Shown one piece after another: positions 27,282-35,543 of a stretch of 41,023 nucleotides of DNA. The notes beneath the pieces are model-generated. The model saw nothing but the letters and a program-made list of their open reading frames with translations, was not told the DNA's origin and made no database searches. The stretch is from an uncultured Acidimicrobiales bacterium (GTDB lineage Bacteria; Actinomycetota; Acidimicrobiia; Acidimicrobiales; CADCSY01): NCBI GenBank assembly GCA_902805555.1, contig CADCSY010000114.1:1-41023 (forward strand), in the 5' to 3' direction. Each line of letters starts with the position of its first letter. The first letter of the stretch is position 1. The translations under genes and the position numbers were made by a program.

Positions 27282-28355
27282 TCACGCGGTGCGCCGGGCG
27301 ACGACGGTGTACGAGACCGGCCCGAACAGGGCCCGTCGCAGCAGGGCGTTGTTGGCGTTCACGGCACCGGCGCCCGGCAGCTCCTCGGCGATGTCCCGCA
27401 GCTCCTCGGCGGGAGGCCCGTCGTGGACGCCCTCGACCGTGAGCCCGAGCCCGCCGAGGGCGTGGACCCAGGTCTCAGGGGAGAGAGGGCGCCCCGGGCT
27501 GAGGTCGGCGGCCACCGGGTCGAGCCGTCGCGCCCATGCGGTGGGGCTCGTGGAGCGGACGACGAGCGCCGACCCCGGCGCCAGCGCCCGCGCCGCCGCC
27601 TCGGCCAGGGCCAGGGCGCCGGCCACCGGCAACCGGTCGACCACGCCCCGCAGCACGACGCCCCCGAGCACCGCAGGGGCGACGCCGGCGAGGTGGGTGG
27701 CGGCCTCCCCCACCCGCACGTCGAGCCCGTCGGCCAGCGCTCGGTTGGCTGCGGTCCTGCGGGGGTCGAGCCCGTAGGCGTCCAGGCCGGCCCCGGACAG
27801 GGCCCGCACCTCCGCCCCGTCGCCGGCGTCGGCCACCAGCACCCGACCGGTCGCCCCCCGGCAGGCGACGAGGGCGACGGAGACGAGGTCGTCGGCCGAG
27901 GAGGCCGGCTCCAGCGCCTCGAGCGCGTCGCGCAGGTGGGGGCTGGCGGCGGGCGACGTCTGCTCGAGGGCGGCGACGCGGTCGTCGATGCTGCGCAGCG
28001 CCCGCACCGCCGCGGCGTTGAACGCCGAGGTCTGCTGGGCGAGGTAGCGGAGGTACCACGCCATCCCCTTGCGCAGCGCCTTCTTGAGGACGGGCCCGCC
28101 AGGGAGGGTCGAGGCGGTGGGGACGTCGACGTCGACGAAGGCGCTGCGCTCGGCTGCGGCGAGCACCGACGCTGCATCGCCCCCGACGGTGGCGGCCGGG
28201 GCGAAGCGGGCGAAGGTGGCGTCGAGCTCCTGCTCGAGCCCTGGCGGCAGCGCACCGGAGGCCCGGCGCCTGGCGACCTCCTCGTCGATCTCGACCAGCA
28301 CCTGGCGCAGGTCGATGGGGCCGAGCGGGACCACGCCGTCGTCGACGTCGGTCAT
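27282..28355 (-). CDS. Methyltransferase-like protein of the polysaccharide operon
   Basis: The N-terminal half of this 357-residue protein (about 1-150) is helical, with LRSIDDRVAALEQ resembling the coiled linker found before methyltransferase domains in O-antigen proteins. The C-terminal half (about 165-350) has a degenerate class I fold: VLVADAGDGAEVRALSGAGLDAYGLDPR stands where motif I is expected, then VVLRGVVDRLPVAGALALAEAA and a terminal YTVVARR. The glycine pattern of motif I is weak, so SAM binding is uncertain. The ATG overlaps the stop of wzt (ATGA), so it is translated with the exporter ATPase. By analogy with WbdD-type chain terminators it may cap the polymer recognised by the Wzt C-terminal domain; this is inference. 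Confidence 0.65.
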   Translation of the reverse strand: MTDVDDGVVPLGPIDLRQVLVEIDEEVARRRASGALPPGLEQELDATFARFAPAATVGGDAASVLAAAERSAFVDVDVPTASTLPGGPVLKKALRKGMAWYLRYLAQQTSAFNAAAVRALRSIDDRVAALEQTSPAASPHLRDALEALEPASSADDLVSVALVACRGATGRVLVADAGDGAEVRALSGAGLDAYGLDPRRTAANRALADGLDVRVGEAATHLAGVAPAVLGGVVLRGVVDRLPVAGALALAEAAARALAPGSALVVRSTSPTAWARRLDPVAADLSPGRPLSPETWVHALGGLGLTVEGVHDGPPAEELRDIAEELPGAGAVNANNALLRRALFGPVSYTVVARRTA

Positions 28356-29644
28356 CCCGCCACCTGCCGGTCGGACGCGTGGTCGATGGTGACGCTGGCG
28401 TCGAGGGCGACCATCCCCGCGGCGATGCCGGGGTTCGTCACCTGGAACGTGTGCCCGGCGCTGTGGTGGTCGTAGATGGTGGACACGTCGTGGCTGTGGA
28501 TGCCGATCGACACCGTGTAGATCCCGTCCAGCAGCGGGATCCGGTCGAAGGAGAACTCGAGCGTCCCGTCGCCCTCCACGTACTCGAGGCCGCCGAGGAG
28601 GTGGTCGGTGTTCACCCCGTAGACGAGCAGGCCGTCACCGTTGACGACGTTCAGCGAGAACACCACGTCGTCGATGCGCCGCACGGCGTGGTAGCCGACC
28701 TTGATGCGCAGCGGGTCGCCGGGGACGAGGAAGTCGCGCTCGTCGGCCAGCGGGTAGTCCATCCGGACGCGGGTGATGCGGACCTCGAAGCTGGCCAGGT
28801 CGATCGCCGGGGGCGGGGCGGCGTCGGGATCGAGGGCAGGGACCTCGGAGGCCACCAGCTGGTCGGCCTGGTCGTCGACGACGTCCTCGCCGTGGAGCTG
28901 GCGGGCCCTGGTGCCCCGCATGAGGCTCTCCCGGAACGTCCGGATCGACTCGCCGGGCGGGCCGATGCCGATCATCTCGCCGTGGTCGAGCACCACCGCC
29001 CGGTCGCAGATCTGGCGCACGAGCTCGGGCGAGTGGCTGACGAACATCATCGTCCTGCCCTCCCGCTGGAAGCGCCGGATGCGCTCGAGGCACTTGCGCT
29101 GGAACGCCTCGTCTCCCACCGCCAGCACCTCGTCGATCAGCAGCACGTCGGGGTCGACGTTGGTCGCAACCGCGAACCCGAGCCGCACGTACATGCCCGA
29201 GGAGTAGTGCTTCACCTGCTGGTCGATGAACTGCTCGAGCTCGGCGAAGGCGACGATCTCGTCGAAGCGCCGCTCGATGTCGCGGTTCTTCAGGCCGAGG
29301 ATCTGGCCGTTCATGAACACGTTCTCCCTGCCCGTCAGCTCCGGGTGGAAGCCTGCTCCCAGCTCGAGCAGCGAGGCCGTCCGCCCGACCGTCTTGATGT
29401 AGCCGGTGCTCGGCTGCATGATCCCCGCCACGCACTTGAGCAGGGTCGACTTCCCGGAGCCGTTGTGGCCGAGGAGGCCGACCGTCTCGCCGTCGGCCAC
29501 CTCGAAGCTCAGCTCCTGCAGGGCCCAGAAGTCCTCGCGGGGCGCGCGGCGGCCGAGGTTGAGCACCCGGCCCTTCAGGTCGGAGTGGCGCTGGTGGTTG
29601 ACCCGGAACCGCTTCGACACCTGGTGGAGCTCGATCGCCGCCAC
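28352..29644 (-). CDS. wzt: Polysaccharide ABC exporter ATPase with C-terminal cargo domain
   Basis: The nucleotide-binding domain of this 430-residue Wzt/TagH-type ATPase covers about residues 1-245: Walker A GHNGSGKST, the Q-loop region, ABC signature HYSSGMYVRL (SSG variant normal for this family), Walker B DVLLIDEVLAVGDEAF and switch His in VSHSPE. After a linker, residues about 285-425 form a beta-rich Wzt-C-like domain (VRMDYPLADERDFLVPGDPLRIKVGY, HTFQVTN), which in characterised systems binds the non-reducing end of the glycan. It starts with GTG directly after the permease stop. It partners the permease at 29645-30586. Confidence 0.93.
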   Translation of the reverse strand: MAAIELHQVSKRFRVNHQRHSDLKGRVLNLGRRAPREDFWALQELSFEVADGETVGLLGHNGSGKSTLLKCVAGIMQPSTGYIKTVGRTASLLELGAGFHPELTGRENVFMNGQILGLKNRDIERRFDEIVAFAELEQFIDQQVKHYSSGMYVRLGFAVATNVDPDVLLIDEVLAVGDEAFQRKCLERIRRFQREGRTMMFVSHSPELVRQICDRAVVLDHGEMIGIGPPGESIRTFRESLMRGTRARQLHGEDVVDDQADQLVASEVPALDPDAAPPPAIDLASFEVRITRVRMDYPLADERDFLVPGDPLRIKVGYHAVRRIDDVVFSLNVVNGDGLLVYGVNTDHLLGGLEYVEGDGTLEFSFDRIPLLDGIYTVSIGIHSHDVSTIYDHHSAGHTFQVTNPGIAAGMVALDASVTIDHASDRQVAG

Positions 29645-30586
29645 TCAGAGCTCCTCGGCGAAGTTGGCCTCGAGCCGGTCGAACAGGCGCACGGCCAGGA
29701 CCAGGAGCACGAGGCTGATGACACCCACGACCGCCAGGTTGCGGAGGAACCACAGCGGGCTCTCGTCGGGGAGGATCGCGGCGCCCCCCTTGTCGGCCGG
29801 GAGGAACAGGATCCCGTAGAACGCCCGCTGGAACGCGAGGACGATGGAGGTCATCGGGTTCACGAGCGCCACCGTGCCCGAGAGGCCCTGGTTGGCCAGG
29901 CTGTCGGCGACCAGGCCGAAGGGGTACACGATCGGCGTCATCCAGAACCACGCCAGCAGGGCGAGCTCGAGCAGGTGCTGGGTGTCGCGGGCGTACACGT
30001 TGGCGCAGGCGAGGAAGATGGCGACCGCCGCCGTGAGCACCAGCAGCACGAGGAGGGCGGGGACCGCCAGCCAGAGGTAGCGGAGCTCGACGTCGAAGCG
30101 GAACACGATCATGCCGAGGACGAGCACGATCCCCTGCAGGAAGAAGTGGACGAGGTTGGCGCCCACGGCTGCCAGCGGCAGGATCTCCCGGGGGAAGTAC
30201 ACCTTGTTCACGAGCGAGGCGTTGCCCACGATCGAGCCGGTGGCGGCGCCGAGGGTGACCGAGAACAGGTTCCAGGCGAGCAGCCCGGAGAGCAGGAAGA
30301 TCGGGAAGTAGGGGATGCCGTTCGCCAGGACGATCTGGAAGACCACGTAGAAGACCACGAGGTACATCGCCGGGTTCAGCATCGACCAGACGAAGCCGAG
30401 GGCGCTGTTCTTGTACTTGACCTTCAGCTCCTTGCGCACCATCCCCACGAGCAGCTCGCGGTAGGAGATGACGAGGCGGACGTGCTCGAGGACGCTGCGG
30501 CGGGGCTTGTTGACCGTTGCCGCCGGGGTGCCGGCGGGACGCTGCCCAGGCGGAGCCGAAGCAGGTGCGTTGGTGGTGGTCGCCAT
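29645..30586 (-). CDS. wzm: Polysaccharide ABC exporter permease
   Basis: This 313-residue ABC-2 type permease has a cytoplasmic N-terminus of about 50 residues containing the family stretch RELLVGMVRKELKVKYKNSALGFVWSMLNP. About six membrane helices and the SLVNKVYFPREILPLA loop follow. Such permeases export undecaprenyl-linked O-antigen or teichoic-acid-like glycans. It is the first gene of a six-gene minus-strand operon (wzm, wzt, methyltransferase, three glycosyltransferases). A TACGCT -10 box at 30646 to 30641 would give a leader of about 48 nt. The frame is open far upstream, but the ATG at 30586 marks the start of permease-like sequence. Confidence 0.93.
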   Translation of the reverse strand: MATTTNAPASAPPGQRPAGTPAATVNKPRRSVLEHVRLVISYRELLVGMVRKELKVKYKNSALGFVWSMLNPAMYLVVFYVVFQIVLANGIPYFPIFLLSGLLAWNLFSVTLGAATGSIVGNASLVNKVYFPREILPLAAVGANLVHFFLQGIVLVLGMIVFRFDVELRYLWLAVPALLVLLVLTAAVAIFLACANVYARDTQHLLELALLAWFWMTPIVYPFGLVADSLANQGLSGTVALVNPMTSIVLAFQRAFYGILFLPADKGGAAILPDESPLWFLRNLAVVGVISLVLLVLAVRLFDRLEANFAEEL

Positions 30587-30640
30587 GACGAGCGGGTCCT
30601 CGGATCCAGGGGAGCGCCAGGGTCGCCGAGCGCGGTCGCC

Positions 30641-30682
30641 AGCGTACCCAGCGCCCCCCGGCGGGGGTGCGGACGCTACCGT
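30641..30682. promoter_or_regulatory. Divergent -10 boxes of the exporter operon and a GT4 gene
   Basis: Minus-strand TACGCT (30646 to 30641) faces the exporter operon. Plus-strand TACCGT (30677-30682) lies exactly 6 nt before the ATG of the glycosyltransferase at 30689, so that gene is predicted leaderless while the operon has a short leader. The whole gap is 102 bp. Confidence 0.55.
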
Positions 30683-30688
30683 CCCGCC

Positions 30689-31828
30689 ATGCGGGTGGCG
30701 GTCGACGTGACGCCCCTGCTCGGCGCCCCCACGGGGGTGTCGCAGTCGCTGCGCGGGCTCCTCGGCGGGCTGGCGGAGACGGAGCCCGACGTCGAGGTCG
30801 TCCCCTACGTCGTCAGCGGCCGGGCCGTGCTCGCCCGGGGGTCGAGGTCCGTGGGGGGGCTGCGGGCGCGGCCCCTCCCTCTCCCCGCCGGCCTCGCCAT
30901 CCGGACCTGGGGCCGCCTCGACCACCCCACCGCCGACCGGTGGCTCGGGTCGGCGGACGTCGTGCACGGCAGCAACTTCGTGGCGCCGCCGATGCGGCGG
31001 CGCCCGACCACGGCCACGATCCACGACTGCTGGTGCGCACGGCACCCCCAGCGGTGCGCACCCGACGTGGCCGCCGTCCCCGCCTCCGTGCGCCGCTCGG
31101 TCGCCCGGGGCACCTGGCTCCACGTGACCACCGAGCACGGTGCCGGCGAGGTCGCCGAGGTGTACGGGGCCAGGGAGCGGGTGGTGGTGGTGCCGTTCGG
31201 CGTGCCGACGGCACCCCCGACCGCCGAGTTCGGCAGCCGACCCGTCGCGCCCCCGGCGCCCGTCGCCGGGCGCCGGTACGTGCTGGCGCTGGGGGCGCTC
31301 GACCCCCGGAAGGGCCTGGCCGGCCTCGTTCGGGCCTTCGCCTCGGTCGCCGGTGCGGACGCGACCGTCCTCCTCGTCCTCGCCGGCCCGGACGGCCCCG
31401 CCCGCGCCGAGGTCGACGCAGCGATCTCGGACCTCGGCCCCAGCGCCCAGCGGGTGCACGTGGTGGGCGAGGTGGACGACGGCACCCGCCGAGCGCTCCT
31501 GGCCGGCGCCACCGTGCTGGCGTACCCGTCCCTCGACGAGGGCTTCGGCTTCCCCGTGCTGGAGGCGATGGCGGCCGGCATCCCGGTGGTCGCCACGTCC
31601 GCCGGGGCGCTCCCGGAGGTGGCGGGCGAGGCCGCCGCCCTCGTCCCCGTCGGCGACGACGCCGCCCTGGCTGCGGCCCTGACCTCGGTCCTCACCGACG
31701 AGGGCCGACGAGCCCACCTCGTGGCCGCCGGTCGTGTCCGGGCCGCTCGCTACACCTGGGCACGGACCGCCGCCGGCATGGCCGACCTCTGGCGCCGCGC
31801 CGTCGACGCCGGACCTCCACCTCCCTGA
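30689..31828 (+). CDS. GT4-type glycosyltransferase (mannosyltransferase-like)
   Basis: This 379-residue GT-B glycosyltransferase has N-terminal MRVAVDVTPLLGAPTGVSQSL and ADVVHGSNFVAPP. The donor domain is RYVLALGALDPRKGLAGLVRAF and YPSLDEGFGFPVLEAMAAGIPVVAT, where the first Glu of the E-x7-E site is in DEGFGFP. The wording of the DEGFGFPVLEAMA segment is typical of family 4 mannosyl- or rhamnosyl-type transferases, but the sugar cannot be assigned. It is divergent from the ABC exporter operon and probably works on the same polymer. Confidence 0.85.
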   Translation: MRVAVDVTPLLGAPTGVSQSLRGLLGGLAETEPDVEVVPYVVSGRAVLARGSRSVGGLRARPLPLPAGLAIRTWGRLDHPTADRWLGSADVVHGSNFVAPPMRRRPTTATIHDCWCARHPQRCAPDVAAVPASVRRSVARGTWLHVTTEHGAGEVAEVYGARERVVVVPFGVPTAPPTAEFGSRPVAPPAPVAGRRYVLALGALDPRKGLAGLVRAFASVAGADATVLLVLAGPDGPARAEVDAAISDLGPSAQRVHVVGEVDDGTRRALLAGATVLAYPSLDEGFGFPVLEAMAAGIPVVATSAGALPEVAGEAAALVPVGDDAALAAALTSVLTDEGRRAHLVAAGRVRAARYTWARTAAGMADLWRRAVDAGPPPP

Positions 31829-31856
31829 CGCCGACCACGGCCCCCGGGAACAGGCG

Positions 31857-33400
<1,544 letters not shown>

Positions 33401-33409
33401 CACACCCGC

Positions 33410-33477
33410 CCGCGCCTCCGGCGCGGACGGGGTCGACCGGTCGCGGTCGCGCCTGACCGGCCGGGCCCGAAGGCCCG
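33410..33477 (+). terminator. Pair of hairpins downstream of gmd
   Basis: Stem 1 has 7 bp with a 3-nt loop (33410-33426) and lies 10 bp after the gmd stop. Stem 2 has 6 bp closing a tetraloop (33462-33477). There is no T-tract after either; assignment rests on position. Confidence 0.4.
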
Positions 33478-33681
33478 AGCCGATGCGCGGCCGGCGTCCC
33501 CCCGCCCGACCCGCCACAACGCGGAGGCCGCGACCCGGAGCGACGGGTGCGCTCGGCGCCCCCACGGACGCGAGGGGCACGTCCACCGAGCGGCGCTGCC
33601 CCCCGGTGACCGGCGCAGGGACGAGCGCGCCGAGCCCACCTCGACACGGCCCCCGTCGGGCACGGAGGCGCGCAAGTACCG

Positions 33682-33708
33682 CTCAAGGCGCGATCGACCC
33701 CCGCCGTT
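33682..33708 (+). promoter_or_regulatory. Flagellar-sigma-like promoter CTCAA-N16-GCCGTT
   Basis: CTCAA (33682-33686) and GCCGTT (33703-33708) are 16 nt apart, which fits the spacing recalled for FliA sites in motile actinomycetes (last two bases differ from GCCGAA). The leader to the GTG at 33779 would be about 65 nt. It is the second such site in the window. Confidence 0.35.
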
Positions 33709-33720
33709 CATCGGAGGACG

Positions 33721-33771
33721 AGGAGGCCGGGTGCAGAGAGCGCCCAGGAGCCTCCTTCCCCTCCGAAGGAG
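33721..33771 (+). promoter_or_regulatory. Structured leader with Shine-Dalgarno competition
   Basis: AGGAGGC (33721-33727) pairs with GCCTCCT (33750-33756), and GGGTGC (33729-33734) pairs with GCGCCC (33740-33745) around a 5-nt loop. The ribosome site AAGGAG (33766-33771) is complementary to CTCCTT (33752-33757) in the 3' arm, and also to the nearby CTCC (33761-33764). So the long stem and blocking of the ribosome site exclude each other. Confidence 0.4.
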
Positions 33772-33778
33772 ACGTCAC

Positions 33779-34930
33779 GTGTCGACGATCGAACGCTCGC
33801 TCACCACCCCCACCCGGGAGCACCCGCCCGCGCCGACCGGTGCACCGCCGGCAGGCGAGGTGTCCCAGGCGCACACCGGCAACGGACCCGTGCGCAGCCG
33901 CAAGCGGGCGCGCCGCTTCGCAGTCCCCGTGCTCGTCGCCTTCGGGCTCCTGGCCGCCGGCTGCGAGCCCGCCCCCCAGCAGCCCGGGCAGGGCCTCTGG
34001 GTCAGCGGCAGCGAGCTCGCCGCCCTCCCGACCTCCGGCGCGGCCTGGGACCAGATCCGCAACGACGCAGCCTCGAGCTGGGGCACGGCCCTCATCAGCG
34101 ACCAGGAGAGCAACCACGACGTGAAGACGCTCGCCGGTGCCCTGTACGCAGCTCGCACCAACGACGGCAACATGCGCAACCGCGTGGTCCAGGCCATCGA
34201 GTCGGCCATCGGCACCGAGGACGGCGGGCGCACCCTCGCCCTCGGCCGGAACCTCCCGGGCTACGTCATCGCCGCCGACCTCGTCGGCTACCGCACGCCC
34301 CGCTTCGAGGACTGGCTCCGCGGGGTCCGTCACGAGAACCTGGACGGGATGACGCTGGTCAGCACGCACGAGCGCCGCCCGAACAACTGGGGGACCCACG
34401 CCGGCGCCGCACGCATCGCCGTCGCCAGGTACCTGAACGACACGACGGACCTCAACCGGGCCGCCACGGTGTTCCGTGGCTTCGTCGGCGAGCGCGCCGC
34501 CTACGCCGGCTTCAGCTACGGCGACCTGACCTGGCAGTCCGACCCCGCCCGGCCCGTCGGGATCAACCCCGCCGGTGCGGTCCGCAACGGCTTCAACGTC
34601 GACGGCGTCCTCGGCGACGACCAGCGACGCTGCGTGTGCGCCATCACCAACCCGCCCGCACAGGAGAACTACGTGTGGGAGGCGCTGCAGGGGTCCATCG
34701 TCCAGGCGCGGCTGCTCAGCCGGGCCGGGTTCCCGGCCTGGCAGTGGGGCCAGCAGGGACACCTCCGGGCCGTGCGCTGGCTGCACGACCAGGCGCGCTT
34801 CCCGGCGACGGGTGACGACGGCTGGATCCCCGCCGTCGTGAACCAGGCCTACGGGACGCAGTTCCCCTCGACCTCCACCCCGCAGCAGGGCAAGAACATG
34901 GGCTACACGGGGTGGATCACCGGCCGCTGA
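33779..34930 (+). CDS. Alginate-lyase-like lipoprotein (paralogue 1)
   Basis: This 383-residue protein has a lipobox LLAAGC (Cys62 from this start), so it is predicted to be lipid-anchored outside the cell. The domain from about residue 70 to the end resembles the alginate lyase superfamily alpha/alpha toroid: LAALPTSGAAWDQIRNDAA, SNHDVKTLAGALYAART, LALGRNLPGYVIAADLVGYR, RRPNNWGTHAGAARIAVARYL, ENYVWEALQGSIVQARLL and a terminal GKNMGYTGWI. The Asn-Asn-Trp-Gly-x-His set is the likely active-site region. Actual substrate and lyase activity are unproven. The GTG at 33779 has an AAGGAG site 7 nt upstream but gives a long N-region; a GTG at 33890 would give a textbook lipoprotein signal without a ribosome site. 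A close paralogue lies at 37953-39230. Confidence 0.75.
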   Translation: MSTIERSLTTPTREHPPAPTGAPPAGEVSQAHTGNGPVRSRKRARRFAVPVLVAFGLLAAGCEPAPQQPGQGLWVSGSELAALPTSGAAWDQIRNDAASSWGTALISDQESNHDVKTLAGALYAARTNDGNMRNRVVQAIESAIGTEDGGRTLALGRNLPGYVIAADLVGYRTPRFEDWLRGVRHENLDGMTLVSTHERRPNNWGTHAGAARIAVARYLNDTTDLNRAATVFRGFVGERAAYAGFSYGDLTWQSDPARPVGINPAGAVRNGFNVDGVLGDDQRRCVCAITNPPAQENYVWEALQGSIVQARLLSRAGFPAWQWGQQGHLRAVRWLHDQARFPATGDDGWIPAVVNQAYGTQFPSTSTPQQGKNMGYTGWITGR

Positions 34931-35011
34931 GGCGTGGCCGCACGGAGCGGCCCGACCAGGGGTGCGTCGCCGGGACCTCGGGGCGCCGACACCTCACGCA
35001 GACATCCGGTC

Positions 35012-35043
35012 CGAGACCCCCGCAGCCCGCTGCGGGGGTCTCG
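35012..35043. terminator. Bidirectional terminator hairpin
   Basis: A perfect 14-bp stem, CGAGACCCCCGCAG with CTGCGGGGGTCTCG, closes a 4-nt loop CCCG. It lies between the end of the first lyase-like gene (plus) and the end of the Tat-signal protein gene (minus), and is the strongest hairpin seen in the window. Confidence 0.8.
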
Positions 35044-35093
35044 CCGCGCACCGGAGGACGCAGCCACGGTCCTGGCCCGGGGGGTGCGCCTCG

Positions 35094-35543
35094 CTAGGAG
35101 GGGTGGACGAGCAGCGTCATCGCCGCGAGGCGCGCCTCGGTGGGCGATGCCACCCAGCCGTCGAGCCTCACGGTCCGGCGAGCGAGCAGGTCTGCCTGCA
35201 CCGCCTCCCAGGCGCGGGCGCCGAGATCGGCCGGCGGCGCGCCGTCGGGCTGGATGCCGAGGTCGGCGGCGAGGGCGGCGAGGAGCCGGGGCACGTCGCG
35301 GTGCTCCTCGTGGGAGACGAGGTACGCCTCCCCCACCGCCCTGACCCCCGGGGTGTCGCGCAGGAGGGCGCCGAGCTGCTCGGCCAGCGGGGCGTCGCCC
35401 ACGGCGACGAGGGACGTCCACGGCCGGGTGCCGGCGGCGAAGGCGGTGGCGGTGACGGCGGCGAGCGAGCCGCCCACGAAGCCGCGCCGGCCGAGCAGGC
35501 CGGCGGGCTGGGCCGCAGCTCCCCGGTCGGGCCCGGCGGTCAC
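35094..35543 (-). CDS. Tat-exported small protein, probable partner of the GMC oxidoreductase
   Basis: This 149-residue protein begins with a twin-arginine signal (LLGRRGFVGGSLAAVTATAFAAGT, about residues 16-39), so it is predicted to be exported folded. The rest (about 45-149) is mostly helical, with LAEQLGALLRDTPGVRAVGEAYL and VPRLLAALAADLG. The position, the size and the Tat signal resemble small subunits of membrane GMC-type dehydrogenases (gluconate 2-dehydrogenase subunit 3 style), but similarity is too weak for a firm family call. The GTG at 35543 overlaps the GMC stop (GTGA), so the two are made together. Confidence 0.65.
   Translation of the reverse strand: MTAGPDRGAAAQPAGLLGRRGFVGGSLAAVTATAFAAGTRPWTSLVAVGDAPLAEQLGALLRDTPGVRAVGEAYLVSHEEHRDVPRLLAALAADLGIQPDGAPPADLGARAWEAVQADLLARRTVRLDGWVASPTEARLAAMTLLVHPS

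Larger units (their letters stand above)
33401..33778 (+). other. Non-coding interval with hairpins, a promoter and a leader
   Basis: These 378 bp between gmd and the first lyase-like gene hold no convincing gene. Two short hairpins follow gmd: CCGCGCC/GGCGCGG at 33410-33426 and CGGGCC-CGAA-GGCCCG at 33462-33477, which may end transcription. The middle, 33480-33675, shows nothing I recognise. The 3' part contains the promoter-like site at 33682-33708 and the structured leader at 33721-33771. Confidence 0.55.

Noticed and set aside
28379-30688. Plus-strand extension upstream of the GT4 gene at 30689
   Set aside because: The frame is open for over 700 codons but lies antisense to wzt and wzm and has no recognisable protein sequence. 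The -10 box 6 nt before 30689 marks the real start.
33485-33675. Small open frames between gmd and the first lyase-like gene
   Set aside because: Open frames exist on both strands, but they are Pro/Arg-rich, lack ribosome sites or -10 boxes at the right distance, and match no family.
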